31,366 nucleotides of DNA from positions 1 through 31,366 of the forward strand of contig URBH01000021.1 of NCBI GenBank assembly GCA_900546075.1, read 5' to 3'. The number at the start of each line of letters is the position of its first letter. The stretch's first letter is position 1. A program made the position numbers and the translations under genes. The DNA comes from an uncultured Eubacteriales bacterium (GTDB lineage Bacteria; Bacillota; Clostridia; Oscillospirales; Oscillospiraceae). This document shows positions 1 to 7,664 of the stretch, in pieces. The notes beneath the pieces are model-generated. The model searched no databases. It saw only the letters and a list, made by a program, of their open reading frames with translations, and was not told the origin of the DNA.

Positions 1-776
1 TTGCGCTGCTGCTTTCCGACCAGTGCCATCACACGATCAAAGTTGCCGTGTTCAAAGATGAATTCTGCACAGAGTTCCGTGACAGCAAGGAGTTCGGAGG
101 TTCCGTGTTCAAGCAGCTTGATGATGCGATAAACTATCTTGCTCTGTGCAACAAGACTGTTTCCACGATCAAAGGAGTTGTTCGCACGGATAAGCAGGAT
201 TACCCCGAAGAAGCCATTCGTGAAGCTTTGCTTAACGCCCTTGTGCATCGTGATTACGGATTCAGCGGCAGCATCATCATCAATGTGAATGACAGAAAGA
301 TGGAGTTTATTTCGCTTGGCGGACTTCTTCCTGGCCTTTCTACTGAGGATATTCGCATCGGCGTTTCTCAGCCAAGGAACAAGAAACTGGCAGAGATATT
401 TCACCGTCTGCGTCTGATTGAAAGTTACGGTACAGGTATTCGACGTATTTTCAAGCTGTACGAAAACTGTCCTGTACAGCCCACTATCGAGGCAACGACC
501 AATGCTTTCAAAATCGTACTGCCGAATATGAATGCTGCCAGTGCTGCAAGCGAAGATGCACCGGCGACAACCGGCAAAGCCACTGCAGCCATCACACCCC
601 AGATGAAAACTGTGATGGATTATCTGGCAGAGTACGGCGAAATGACCGGCGAAGATCTGCAGGAACTGCTGAACGTCAAAAAGACGAGAGCCTATCTGCT
701 CGCCCGTCAGATGAATGAAAATGGATTGATCGAAATTATCGGCAGGGGTGCGGGTAAAAAGTACAGATTGAAGTGA
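1..776 (+). CDS. AlbA_2/HATPase-type putative transcriptional regulator, 5'-truncated by window edge
   Basis: The reading frame is open from base 3, so the true start lies upstream; a GTG at 48 is only the first in-frame start-like codon. The visible 258 residues hold the C-terminal half of the family that couples an N-terminal AlbA_2 (divergent AAA-4) domain to a GHKL-like ATPase fold. The segment with EEAIREALLNALVHRDY resembles the N-box helix, and the following IRIGVSQPRNKKLAEIFHRL and IESYGTGI pieces are typical of the family. The last about 60 residues form a winged helix (LQELLNVKKTRAYLLARQM) that probably binds DNA. Such proteins are common in mobile elements of gut Firmicutes; the physiological target is not known. 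The gene ends 12 bp before the GIY-YIG gene and is probably co-transcribed with it. The family call is secure, the function is not. Confidence 0.8.
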   Translation, partial: ALLLSDQCHHTIKVAVFKDEFCTEFRDSKEFGGSVFKQLDDAINYLALCNKTVSTIKGVVRTDKQDYPEEAIREALLNALVHRDYGFSGSIIINVNDRKMEFISLGGLLPGLSTEDIRIGVSQPRNKKLAEIFHRLRLIESYGTGIRRIFKLYENCPVQPTIEATTNAFKIVLPNMNAASAASEDAPATTGKATAAITPQMKTVMDYLAEYGEMTGEDLQELLNVKKTRAYLLARQMNENGLIEIIGRGAGKKYRLK

Positions 777-788
777 GGGGAATAGAAT

Positions 789-1619
789 ATGGCTATCAGC
801 AAAAAGCTTGAAATTATATATCACAATGGCCAGCCAGATGGTATTCGCTCTATCCGCCGTCATCTGTCTACAATGACCACCTATGTCATTCCTCGCCCGC
901 TGCTTTCGGAAGCCAGGAAGCTGACCGGCATCAATCGTCCCGGCATCTATTATCTCATCAGCGAGACGGATGATAACAAGATTGCACAGATCTATGTGGG
1001 ACAGACTCGTAACGGGGTCAGCAGACTGGACGACCATAATCGTTCTAAAGATTTCTGGAACAAAGCTATTATGTTCCTTGCCGACAATAAGACCTTTTCT
1101 TTGGATATGATCAGCGGCCTTGAAGCTTATGCAATCGGCAAAGCAATCGATTCCAAGCGCTACAAAGTAGAAAATACCGTCAATCCCAAATATGAGATTG
1201 ATGAATATGATCTTCCTCTGATTGAGGAAGTGTATGAAGAAATCAAGTTTATCATGGCAACGCAAGGCTATAAAATGGAAAACACCAAAACAACCTTGAA
1301 CGATGCCAACACGCTGCACACCACACGTAACGGCGTTCATGCCCTTGGTGTGTATGATGGTGAAAAATTTGAAGTCCTCGAAGGTTCTGAAATTGATATG
1401 AGCCGCAAATGTCATTCAGAAAATATTGAGAGGCAGCGGCAAACAGCCATTCAGAACGGTGACATCGGTCTTAACGGCAACAAGTACATACTGAATGTTT
1501 CCGTTCCGTTTACTTCTCCCAGCTCAGCTGCCATGTTCGTGCTCGGAGGAAGCACCAACGGATGGATTGAATGGAAAAACAAAGGCGGAAAGACTCTGGA
1601 CGAAATGTACCGAAAGTAA
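789..1619 (+). CDS. GIY-YIG nuclease family protein with C-terminal DUF4357-like domain
   Basis: A 276-residue protein. Residues 52-57 (GIYYLI) and 68-73 (IYVGQT) are the two halves of the GIY-YIG motif, followed by a family-typical Glu in LEAYAI (about residue 112). The C-terminal 60 residues (GLNGNKYILN, SPSSAAMFVLGGSTNGW) fit the DUF4357 domain often attached to such nucleases, which suggests DNA binding or target recognition. The ATG is preceded by a GAGGGG ribosome binding site 8 bases upstream. It lies 12 bp after the HATPase-type regulator and 43 bp before the XRE gene, so these look like one operon. Whether it is a homing-type nuclease, a defence nuclease or a repair enzyme cannot be told from the sequence. 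Confidence 0.82.
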   Translation: MAISKKLEIIYHNGQPDGIRSIRRHLSTMTTYVIPRPLLSEARKLTGINRPGIYYLISETDDNKIAQIYVGQTRNGVSRLDDHNRSKDFWNKAIMFLADNKTFSLDMISGLEAYAIGKAIDSKRYKVENTVNPKYEIDEYDLPLIEEVYEEIKFIMATQGYKMENTKTTLNDANTLHTTRNGVHALGVYDGEKFEVLEGSEIDMSRKCHSENIERQRQTAIQNGDIGLNGNKYILNVSVPFTSPSSAAMFVLGGSTNGWIEWKNKGGKTLDEMYRK

Positions 1620-1662
1620 AACGGGTAAATGATATCGGAAATAGAGCAAGGAGGTGTGGTAC

Positions 1663-2469
1663 ATGAGCAACGAAAGTGTTTATCTTCCCGGTAAAATCCG
1701 TGACCGCATACAGGACTTGATGAAATCCCGAAAGATCACACAGGCTGAGCTTGCCACTCGCATCGGCTGTTCGGAAAGTTCTTTGAGCCGTTTCATCAGC
1801 GGCAAGACGGACAAGCTGGGTGACGAAAATATCATTCGCATTGCCCGTGTGTTCAATGTCTCCACCGACTTCCTGCTTGGCGAGGTTGATACCCCTGACC
1901 GCCTGAATTATGATATTGCCGAGCTTGGCCTGTCCGTACAGGCGGCGAGAAATCTGTATACTCACAAGGTGAATCCGCGGGTGGTCAATGCGCTGCTTGA
2001 AAATCCGGAGTTTTCCAACACCACAAATCCGATATCCGGTTACTTGGATGACGAGCTTGCCAAGGGATTTGCAGCACAGAATCAGCTGTACGCAACTGTC
2101 GCCGGTATGCTGAAAAGCCAACCGGAAGCAGTTGACGATGTAAAGAAATTGCAGGCCCCGGCATATCAGGCAGACCTGACTGCGATCCAGCGCTCGTTCA
2201 TGTCTGCTGTGCAAGCAGTAAAGAAAGAGGTCGGTAACGATCTGTCTGCCACCCGTGAATTGACCTCGCAAGCAGTGAAAAAGATATATGCCGAGCTGAC
2301 CAAAGGGCAGAAAAAGCCAAATCGCAAAATCACCGCAGAACAAATCGGTGAAGCGGTGGCACAGTCCGTTTCCCATCTGCCCGGTATTGACACAGAAGCG
2401 GTCAAGCAGATGTTCCTTGCAATGACCGGTACGGTACAAAACCATGAAAAGAGACCCGATAACCAATGA
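1663..2469 (+). CDS. XRE-family (HTH_3) regulator with long C-terminal extension
   Basis: 268 residues from the ATG at 1663, chosen over the upstream GTG at 1654 because a perfect AAGGAGGT site (1648-1655) sits 7 bases before 1663 and overlaps the GTG. The N-terminal 65 residues form a Cro/C1-type helix-turn-helix (ITQAELATRIGCSESSLSRFISG) followed by the usual VFNVSTDFLLGE tail. The remaining 200 residues are unlike common repressors and rich in predicted helix; I do not recognise a domain. Its last 26 bases overlap the sigma-factor gene, so the two are translationally linked. By context it probably regulates the mobile-element genes around it, possibly acting with the sigma factor. Confidence 0.82.
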   Translation: MSNESVYLPGKIRDRIQDLMKSRKITQAELATRIGCSESSLSRFISGKTDKLGDENIIRIARVFNVSTDFLLGEVDTPDRLNYDIAELGLSVQAARNLYTHKVNPRVVNALLENPEFSNTTNPISGYLDDELAKGFAAQNQLYATVAGMLKSQPEAVDDVKKLQAPAYQADLTAIQRSFMSAVQAVKKEVGNDLSATRELTSQAVKKIYAELTKGQKKPNRKITAEQIGEAVAQSVSHLPGIDTEAVKQMFLAMTGTVQNHEKRPDNQ

Positions 2470-3088
2470 ACAGCTCTGTGCGTTGGCCAAGCGGGGAGAC
2501 ACCGATGCACAGAATCTGCTGATTGAAAACAATCTTCGCTTCATCAAAAAGACTGCATACGAAGTGTGGAGCGCACAAGCGGAGTTGAACCGATCTCTGC
2601 AAATTTCACTTGACGATCTTGTGCAGGAAGGCTCGTTGGGCCTGCTCGGCTGCATCGATAGCTACAATCCCGACAGCGGAAATTTGTTTCTGACATACGC
2701 CGGTTCCGCAATACGGAACGCCATGATCGACTACATCCGCTCACAGAATGTATCCTTTGAGGCGAAGAATCTGAACAACATTATTTCTCTGGACGAGCTT
2801 GCAAAAGATGAGGTGCAGAGCAAGCATAATTTCATTGCCGATCCCACCAAGCAGACACCGGAGCAGATCTATCTGGCGCAGGAACAGCTCGACGATATCC
2901 ATCATGCGTTGGACATGATCGAGGACAGAGACGAACAGTATCTGCGATACCGTTATGGCTTTGATGATGACGTCGAACACCCGCTGACAGAAACAGCGAA
3001 GCATTTTCATCTGTCCGAAAGCAGAGCAAAGAAAACGGAAGCCCTTGCCCTGGATAACGTGTGGTTGGAGTTGCCGTGGTGGTATTAG
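2444..3088 (+). CDS. sigma-70 family RNA polymerase sigma factor
   Basis: 214 residues. Region 2 is clear: ISLDDLVQEGSLGLLGCID (about residues 54-72) with YAGSAIRNAMIDYIR following, matching the core-binding and -10-recognition helices. Region 4 appears at about residues 155-205 (DEQYLRYRYGF and TETAKHFHLSESRAKKTEALAL), so both promoter-binding ends are present with only a short linker and no region 1.1 or full region 3. The start lies 26 bases inside the XRE gene in another frame; translation is probably coupled. This kind of small sigma factor is recurrent in integrative elements of Clostridia, where it is thought to drive element genes. Its target promoters are not evident here. Confidence 0.85.
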   Translation: MKRDPITNEQLCALAKRGDTDAQNLLIENNLRFIKKTAYEVWSAQAELNRSLQISLDDLVQEGSLGLLGCIDSYNPDSGNLFLTYAGSAIRNAMIDYIRSQNVSFEAKNLNNIISLDELAKDEVQSKHNFIADPTKQTPEQIYLAQEQLDDIHHALDMIEDRDEQYLRYRYGFDDDVEHPLTETAKHFHLSESRAKKTEALALDNVWLELPWWY

Positions 3089-3642
3089 GAGAACGGGGAC
3101 GCGTCGCTGCGGCGGGCTTTATATACCTTTTGCTCCCCCGGTGATGCAGCATAGCGTCGGTCTGTGACCTCCGCTTTGCCGCACCACCTACACCCGAAGA
3201 ACGAATATCCGCAAGCCTCCCGTGCTTGCAAATATTCGCCCTTCTGCTGCCACTGGAAACGGCCTGTCCGTAGTCACAAGCTCCAGTTGACAGCCCCTTT
3301 CCAGCGTCAGCGGTCGCAAAAGGTATAACACACTAGACTTTGCCGAGCAAAATCGTGTGCCAACAGGGCGCTTCTCGCTCCTATTGGAAACCCTGAGCCA
3401 AAGGGATTGCATCCCTCTGGACACCCCATTTTTCTTCACACTGCGGCGGTCAAACTACGAAAATGCAGTTTGCCACCGATGCGAAGAAAAACAAAAGGAA
3501 GCATCTGCGCCAGGTTCGTGAAGACGCAAATCTTCCTTTTGGTGCAGGTGTGCAGTATAATAGATTATATCTTCAGCCCCTGCAATCCGTTGTGACGGGG
3601 TGAAACGAAAGAATATCGGCGTAAGCCGAAGGAGAAATAGAT
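3089..3642 (+). other. 554-bp gene-free, hairpin-rich stretch
   Basis: I see no convincing gene. Three strong inverted repeats stand out. At 3202-3238, outer arms CGAATAT/ATATTCG enclose inner arms GCAAGC/GCTTGC with a 7-base loop. At 3329-3359, CACAC/GTGTG enclose TTTGC/GCAAA. At 3493-3540, AAAAGGAAG pairs exactly with CTTCCTTTT. A TATAAT lies at about 3555-3560 without a good -35. The density of pairing in an otherwise non-coding region suggests a structured RNA or a transfer/replication region of the mobile element; neither can be named from sequence alone. Confidence 0.4.
3493..3540 (+). terminator. possible terminator hairpin in the gene-free stretch
   Basis: Nine-base arms AAAAGGAAG (3493-3501) and CTTCCTTTT (3532-3540) are exact reverse complements; the right arm ends in TTTT. 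The 30-base loop is long, and an inner GAAGA/TCTTC pair can form instead. It might end a transcript coming from the sigma-factor side. Confidence 0.35.
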
Positions 3643-3903
3643 ATGATAAACATTCGAAAACTGGAAGCAGACCTGTGGGAATCCGCCGACCTGCTCCGCG
3701 CAGGCTCCAAGCTGACCTCCAACCAATACTGTATGCCCGTGCAGGGCCTAATCTTCCTGCGTTATGCCTACAGCCGCTTCAAACTGGTGGAGTCGGAGAT
3801 TTTGAAAAATCGCCCGGCGTGCTTGACACTACCTTCCCACTGCAAGTTGGTTAAAAAGGCCTGGCTTATCAAAGGAAAAATAAAAGATGGCCTCCGACTC
3901 TGA
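3643..3903 (+). pseudogene. hsdM: type I restriction-modification HsdM, N-terminal fragment
   Basis: The ATG has an AAGGAG site 8 bases upstream. The first 59 residues (to about base 3819) match the N-terminal helical domain of type I DNA methyltransferase subunits: LEADLWESADLLRAGSKL, then MPVQGLIFLRYAYSRF and ESEILKNRP. Intact HsdM proteins are about 500 residues or longer and carry the SAM-binding and NPPF motifs further on; none of that follows. After NRPA the frame runs 25 more unrelated codons to a stop that lies inside the terminator of the neighbouring locus. The gene was therefore cut by a rearrangement or insertion near 3820. No hsdR, hsdS or remaining hsdM part occurs in this window. 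Confidence 0.75.
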
Positions 3904-3924
3904 ATGAATTCAAAGTCAGAGACC
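3870..3924 (-). terminator. rho-independent terminator of the fructosamine operon
   Basis: Read on the minus strand, a 17-base-pair stem (arms 3908-3924 and 3889-3905, three pairs being G-U wobbles, two-base turn) is followed by ATCTTTTATTTTT. It lies 19 bases after the stop of the last gene of the operon. The stem pairs fully only in minus-strand RNA, which fixes its orientation. Confidence 0.85.
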
Positions 3925-3942
3925 AGTCTAAGAGAGAAAGAA

Positions 3943-4953
3943 TCAATAATCAAACTGACGGTAATATCTTCTGGTAGTCAAAGGATGCTGGCGCTCCTTT
4001 TCAAGATGGCAGGAGAGACGTTCCAGCATGGCGTAGATAACCAGCGGAGAAACGATCTTTCGGAACTCGGCGTCGAAAGGAAGTTGAACATCTTTCGTGT
4101 CAAAAATGTTGATATCCTCGGTGATGTTGCTTGCGAATTTAACAACACGATCCATAAGAGGACGCGTTTCGTCTTCCCCGTAAAGGAGAATCATGCTTGT
4201 GCCGGCTTCAACAAGTTCCAGTGTGCCATGGAAGAACTCCGCAGCGTGAATCGACTTTGTCTTGATCCACTGCATTTCTTCAAGGATGCACATGGCATAG
4301 TCATATGCTTCTCCCCAAAGCATACCGGAGCCGACGACCATGTGATAGTCGACGTCTTTGTATTTTGCCGCCATCTCTTTCGCATGCTCCTCCGTCTGTT
4401 CCTTTGCTTTGAGCAGGGCCGGAGTGATCTGCTTGAACTGTTCTACAAAGCGGTCGTACTTGGGAAACTGGTTGGCATTGTAAAGCAGCCTGGCGAGGAA
4501 GGCAATCATCCAGGTATAGATGGCCTCGCAAAGGCAGTCGTCCTCTGCAAAGCTATAGAACTTGTAGTCAGCGTATTCGCACGCGGGGGTGTTGTCATTG
4601 GAGACATATACCACGGTTCTTGCACCTGCTTCTTTGCAGAACTTCAAAGCCTGCACGATTTCCTTCGTATTTCCGCTTCTGGTAGAGAAAACGCAGATCG
4701 AGTCTTTGTCAAAGCGTTTGTGCCCCATAAGCATAAACTCGGATGCGATGACACAGTGGGATTCAAAATCCGATGAGCTGTCCAGCCAGTACTTCATGGG
4801 AAGGGAATGGGCGTATGTTCCTCCGCATCCAATGAAGAAGATATTGCGGAAACCGGCCTTGGAAATCTCATCCGCTGCTTTTTCTATCTGGGGGATCAAA
4901 GCAACGGCGTCATTTACAACGGTTTCATAGCGAGCGACATCAAAATTATACAT
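3943..4953 (-). CDS. SIS-domain fructosamine-6-phosphate deglycase, FraB/FrlB type
   Basis: 336 residues. Deglycases of this family split a 6-phosphorylated Amadori product into glucose-6-phosphate and the free amino acid. Two SIS domains are visible, about residues 30-160 (FFIGCGGTYAHSLPMKYWL, then STRSGNTKEIVQAL) and 195-330. The segment EEMQWIKTKSIHAAEFFHG carries Glu226 and His242, with the same spacing as the catalytic Glu214 and His230 reported for Salmonella FraB. The C-terminus RQHPLTTRRYY also resembles FraB more than E. coli FrlB. A strong AAGGAGG lies 7 bases before the ATG. It is the last gene of the operon, after the FrlC-like gene, with a terminator close behind. Substrate could be fructose-asparagine, fructoselysine or another glycated amine; the family is secure, the substrate is not. 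Confidence 0.85.
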   Translation of the reverse strand: MYNFDVARYETVVNDAVALIPQIEKAADEISKAGFRNIFFIGCGGTYAHSLPMKYWLDSSSDFESHCVIASEFMLMGHKRFDKDSICVFSTRSGNTKEIVQALKFCKEAGARTVVYVSNDNTPACEYADYKFYSFAEDDCLCEAIYTWMIAFLARLLYNANQFPKYDRFVEQFKQITPALLKAKEQTEEHAKEMAAKYKDVDYHMVVGSGMLWGEAYDYAMCILEEMQWIKTKSIHAAEFFHGTLELVEAGTSMILLYGEDETRPLMDRVVKFASNITEDINIFDTKDVQLPFDAEFRKIVSPLVIYAMLERLSCHLEKERQHPLTTRRYYRQFDY

Positions 4954-5005
4954 GGGGGGGCCTCCTTATAATGAATTATAATAAATAAAGTAAAAACAAG
5001 ATTGC

Positions 5006-5839
5006 TTATTGCTCATCAAGTGCTTTCCTAATGTAAGCGACATTGTCTTCCACTGACTTGTCAGCGTTGACATGGTGCGGAAGAGAACAAATCTCCAGTG
5101 TATAGTATCGATCATATGCATTTTCAGACATTACGGAAAGGTAATCCTTCAAGGGGAGACTCCCTTCCCCCCAGGGAACCTGATCATAATCATTAAGATG
5201 GATATGATATATATCATCACCCAGCAGGTCAAAGTATTCCTGAAAATCGATTCCGCGAATCGCCATATGGCAGGTATCCACAACGATTTTCAGATTCTTT
5301 TCTCCCACGTCCGTCAACGCTTTCCTGCAGTCCGCCGGATACCCGACAAGATTGGATTCTATAATCTGCAGTGGTTCGAGAATCACCGTAATGCCGAGCT
5401 CGCCTGCGCGTCTGGAAATCGTGGACAGGGAATCGCACATGCTGTCCCAGGCGTCGTCGATCGGCTGGTCGAAATAGCCCCAGCCGGGAACCACCTGGTA
5501 CATGGGAGCCTCCAGCGCAGCCGCGGCTTCCAGGCAACGCAGATGGTATCTGATGGTCCTCTCCTTCGTCTCTCTATCTGTGGCTGCCATATTTACCGGG
5601 TATCTGCATTGCTCGGGAGTACAGCAGATTATTCTTGTGCCTGCGTTTCGGCTCATCCGACAGATTTCTTTTGCTTTGTTGCGAAAGTCCTCGTCAATAA
5701 AGAAGTGGGGATATCCCGACCAGAGATCAACGTTTTTGACTTCCAGGCGTTGCATGGTATCAAAAAAATGCTGAAGCGGATAGAAAATGTAGTGATAATT
5801 CATCACAGCCGCTTTTTCAAAAGAAATCGTATTTTTCAC
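5006..5839 (-). CDS. FrlC-like sugar epimerase/isomerase, TIM barrel (paralogue 4 of 4)
   Basis: 277 residues from the GTG at 5839, whose GTGA overlaps the stop of the preceding gene; an AGGAG site lies 10 bases upstream. A further GTG at 5848 has its start inside that site and is less likely. It belongs to the xylose-isomerase-like TIM barrel (AP endonuclease 2) family that includes fructoselysine 3-epimerase FrlC. The four metal ligands expected from ketose 3-epimerases are present: Glu155 (ILEPL), Asp188 (VVDTCH), His214 (HIHL) and Glu249 (TLEIC). The N-terminus (MN then FFDTM, DLWSGYPH) places it with the copies at 9839-10660 and 10644-11516 rather than with the classical FrlC at 5836-6666. 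Likely role: interconversion of an Amadori-type ketosamine epimer. Confidence 0.8.
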   Translation of the reverse strand: MKNTISFEKAAVMNYHYIFYPLQHFFDTMQRLEVKNVDLWSGYPHFFIDEDFRNKAKEICRMSRNAGTRIICCTPEQCRYPVNMAATDRETKERTIRYHLRCLEAAAALEAPMYQVVPGWGYFDQPIDDAWDSMCDSLSTISRRAGELGITVILEPLQIIESNLVGYPADCRKALTDVGEKNLKIVVDTCHMAIRGIDFQEYFDLLGDDIYHIHLNDYDQVPWGEGSLPLKDYLSVMSENAYDRYYTLEICSLPHHVNADKSVEDNVAYIRKALDEQ

Positions 5840-6666
5840 CGCCTGCACTCTCCTGTATATTCACGAATTTTCATAATGCTGTCCGCAAGATACAATTCTG
5901 GGTCTTTGAAGTATGGGTTGAGCAGTTCCAAAGAACACCAGCCGTCAAAACCGACACGATTGAGCACCGAGAAGACAGCTTTCATGGGAAGGACGCCTTC
6001 GTCAAAGGCCGCGTGGAATTCCGTCTTTGCATCCGTGTTGGTGATATGGATGTAATCCAAGCCCATATCGTCTGGCTCCAGATAAAGAGCAAGCGGTTCG
6101 TTGGCTATCGTCGGCGGAACGATATCCATCATGGTGGAAAGCGCGGGGCTGCCGACGCAGCGAATCATTTCACGGACAGAATCTGCCGTTGTTATCAGGT
6201 TGCTCTCTGACGGCGAGAGGGATTCCAGCACAATCTTCACATGAAGCCTCTCCGCAAAATCGCACAGGAAGCGAAGGCCCTCTGCCGCCCACTTCCACGA
6301 CGTGGCGAGGGGCGTTGTAAAACCTGAATGGGGAATGGTAACAAGCATTCTGCCCGCATCCAGTTCCGCGGTGACCTCAAGCGCCCGCCGCAGGTAGGCT
6401 TTGGTTTCTTCACGCTCCTTACTGAGAGTGGACGCGAGATTGTATGGATAGGCAAGAATCTCGGGCGTGTACATGGAGATCTCCACGTTATAGCGCCGCT
6501 TCATGCTGTTGATGGCCGCAATTTCCCTGCTGTCCAAGTCATAGGCATAGGCCTGCGGCCGTGCGCCCCAGATCTCTATCCCGTCAAAACCGTATGCAGA
6601 TGCCATTTTGAAACTGTATTCAAGCGGATAGCGGCAGAAAAGATACGTTAAAAACGAATACTTCAT
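5836..6666 (-). CDS. frlC: FrlC, fructoselysine/psicoselysine 3-epimerase-like (paralogue 3 of 4)
   Basis: 276 residues. Of the four TIM barrels in this operon this one is closest to E. coli FrlC: GFDGIEIWGARPQAYAYDL near the N-terminus and YTPEILAYPYN both have direct counterparts there. Metal ligands are Glu148 (VLESL), Asp181 (MMDIV), His207 (YIHIT) and Glu247 (SLELL). FrlC equilibrates fructoselysine with its C3 epimer psicoselysine so that both can be degraded. The gene starts 21 bases after the permease gene and ends in a 4-base overlap with the next FrlC-like gene, so the two are translationally coupled. It has no sign of decay. Confidence 0.85.
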   Translation of the reverse strand: MKYSFLTYLFCRYPLEYSFKMASAYGFDGIEIWGARPQAYAYDLDSREIAAINSMKRRYNVEISMYTPEILAYPYNLASTLSKEREETKAYLRRALEVTAELDAGRMLVTIPHSGFTTPLATSWKWAAEGLRFLCDFAERLHVKIVLESLSPSESNLITTADSVREMIRCVGSPALSTMMDIVPPTIANEPLALYLEPDDMGLDYIHITNTDAKTEFHAAFDEGVLPMKAVFSVLNRVGFDGWCSLELLNPYFKDPELYLADSIMKIREYTGECRR

Positions 6667-6687
6667 GTCATTTTGTTACACCTTTAA

Positions 6688-7572
6688 TCAGTCGTCGGTC
6701 CGGCTTACTCTAACGAAAAAGATGCTTATGATAAGAATCATGAACAGCAGAATATACGCCATGGCGGAAGCCCGGCCTGTATTCATGTAGGAATAAGCCT
6801 GCTTATAAATGTTATAGCCCATTACCTCTGTGCTTGTTCCGGGTCCTCCCTTGGTCATGACGTATACGAGATCATAGGCCTTGAGCGCAGAAATGAACCG
6901 AAGGAGCGTGGCGACGAGAATGGTCGGCTTCATCATGGGAATGGTAAGGTGAACCAATTGCTGGAACCGGGACGCGCCGTCTATCGAGATTGCTTCATAC
7001 GGCTCTCTGGGGAGGGAAACCAGGCCGGCAAGATTCAGCAGCACAATATAGGGCATTTCCTGCCAGACATCCACGAAAATCAAGGTTCCCAACGCATATT
7101 TCGCATCCCCGGTCCAGGCTCTGCCGGCGATCCCGATCCGGCTGAGCATATAGTTTACAATGCCCAGGTCGGGGTGCAGCAGGAGCCTCCATATCAAACC
7201 GACTGCCACGGCCGAGATCATCATTGGCACGATAATGATCGAGAAGTATATCTCCCGGCCTTTTTTTATGCTGTTCAAAAGAAGCGCGACAAAGAAACCT
7301 AAGATCAATTCGAAAAAGACGGAAACAATTGTGAATTTAAGGGTTGTCCAGATCGCCTGACGGAAGTATTCGTCCTTAAACGCGGTAATATAGTTCTTCA
7401 GTCCCACATAATTGCCGGAGCTCTGAACCTTCAGGTTCAAATCTGTAAAGCTGATACCGAACGAATACAGGAGCGGAACAATAACGGTAGCCAGAATACA
7501 GAAAATCGCCGGCGCGTAAAGAACGATATTATCTTTATTCAGCCGTTTAGTACTGTAGAGTTTTGTTTTCAT
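6688..7572 (-). CDS. ABC sugar transporter permease, MalF-type (CUT1)
   Basis: 294 residues with about six hydrophobic segments, starting at residues 18-38. The permease signature (EAA loop) is EPYEAISIDGASRFQQLVHL near residue 200, which docks onto the ATPase. It pairs with the MalG-type permease at 9005-9832 and the lipoprotein at 7665-8987. In Bacillus subtilis the frl locus uses the same arrangement (FrlO, FrlN, FrlM), so import of a glycated amine is the natural reading. No ATP-binding subunit is encoded here; a shared MsmX-like ATPase elsewhere in the genome would be required. Confidence 0.88.
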   Translation of the reverse strand: MKTKLYSTKRLNKDNIVLYAPAIFCILATVIVPLLYSFGISFTDLNLKVQSSGNYVGLKNYITAFKDEYFRQAIWTTLKFTIVSVFFELILGFFVALLLNSIKKGREIYFSIIIVPMMISAVAVGLIWRLLLHPDLGIVNYMLSRIGIAGRAWTGDAKYALGTLIFVDVWQEMPYIVLLNLAGLVSLPREPYEAISIDGASRFQQLVHLTIPMMKPTILVATLLRFISALKAYDLVYVMTKGGPGTSTEVMGYNIYKQAYSYMNTGRASAMAYILLFMILIISIFFVRVSRTDD

Positions 7573-7598
7573 GAGATTCGCTCCAGTTGTATATATGT

Positions 7599-7629
7599 GC
7601 GGGAGCGAAGATCATTCACCCGTTCCCGC
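7599..7629 (-). other. intergenic hairpin between lipoprotein and permease genes
   Basis: In the 92-bp gap after the binding-protein gene, arms GCGGGA and TCCCGC form a 6-bp GC-rich stem with a 19-base loop and no U-tract. Such a hairpin may protect the upstream lipoprotein message, which usually needs higher expression than the permeases. The structure is seen; the role is inferred. Confidence 0.3.
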
Positions 7630-7664
7630 TTTTCGTAAGAACGACGTCTTAAAAGAATACTCCC

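Noticed and set aside
1510..2655. 381-residue open frame on the minus strand
   Set aside because: It lies over three plus-strand genes with clear domains and ribosome binding sites; its own sequence is Cys/Arg-rich and matches nothing I know.
3188..3439. 83-residue minus-strand frame in the gene-free stretch
   Set aside because: No ribosome binding site, no domain, and it crosses two strong hairpins; more likely chance coding in structured DNA.
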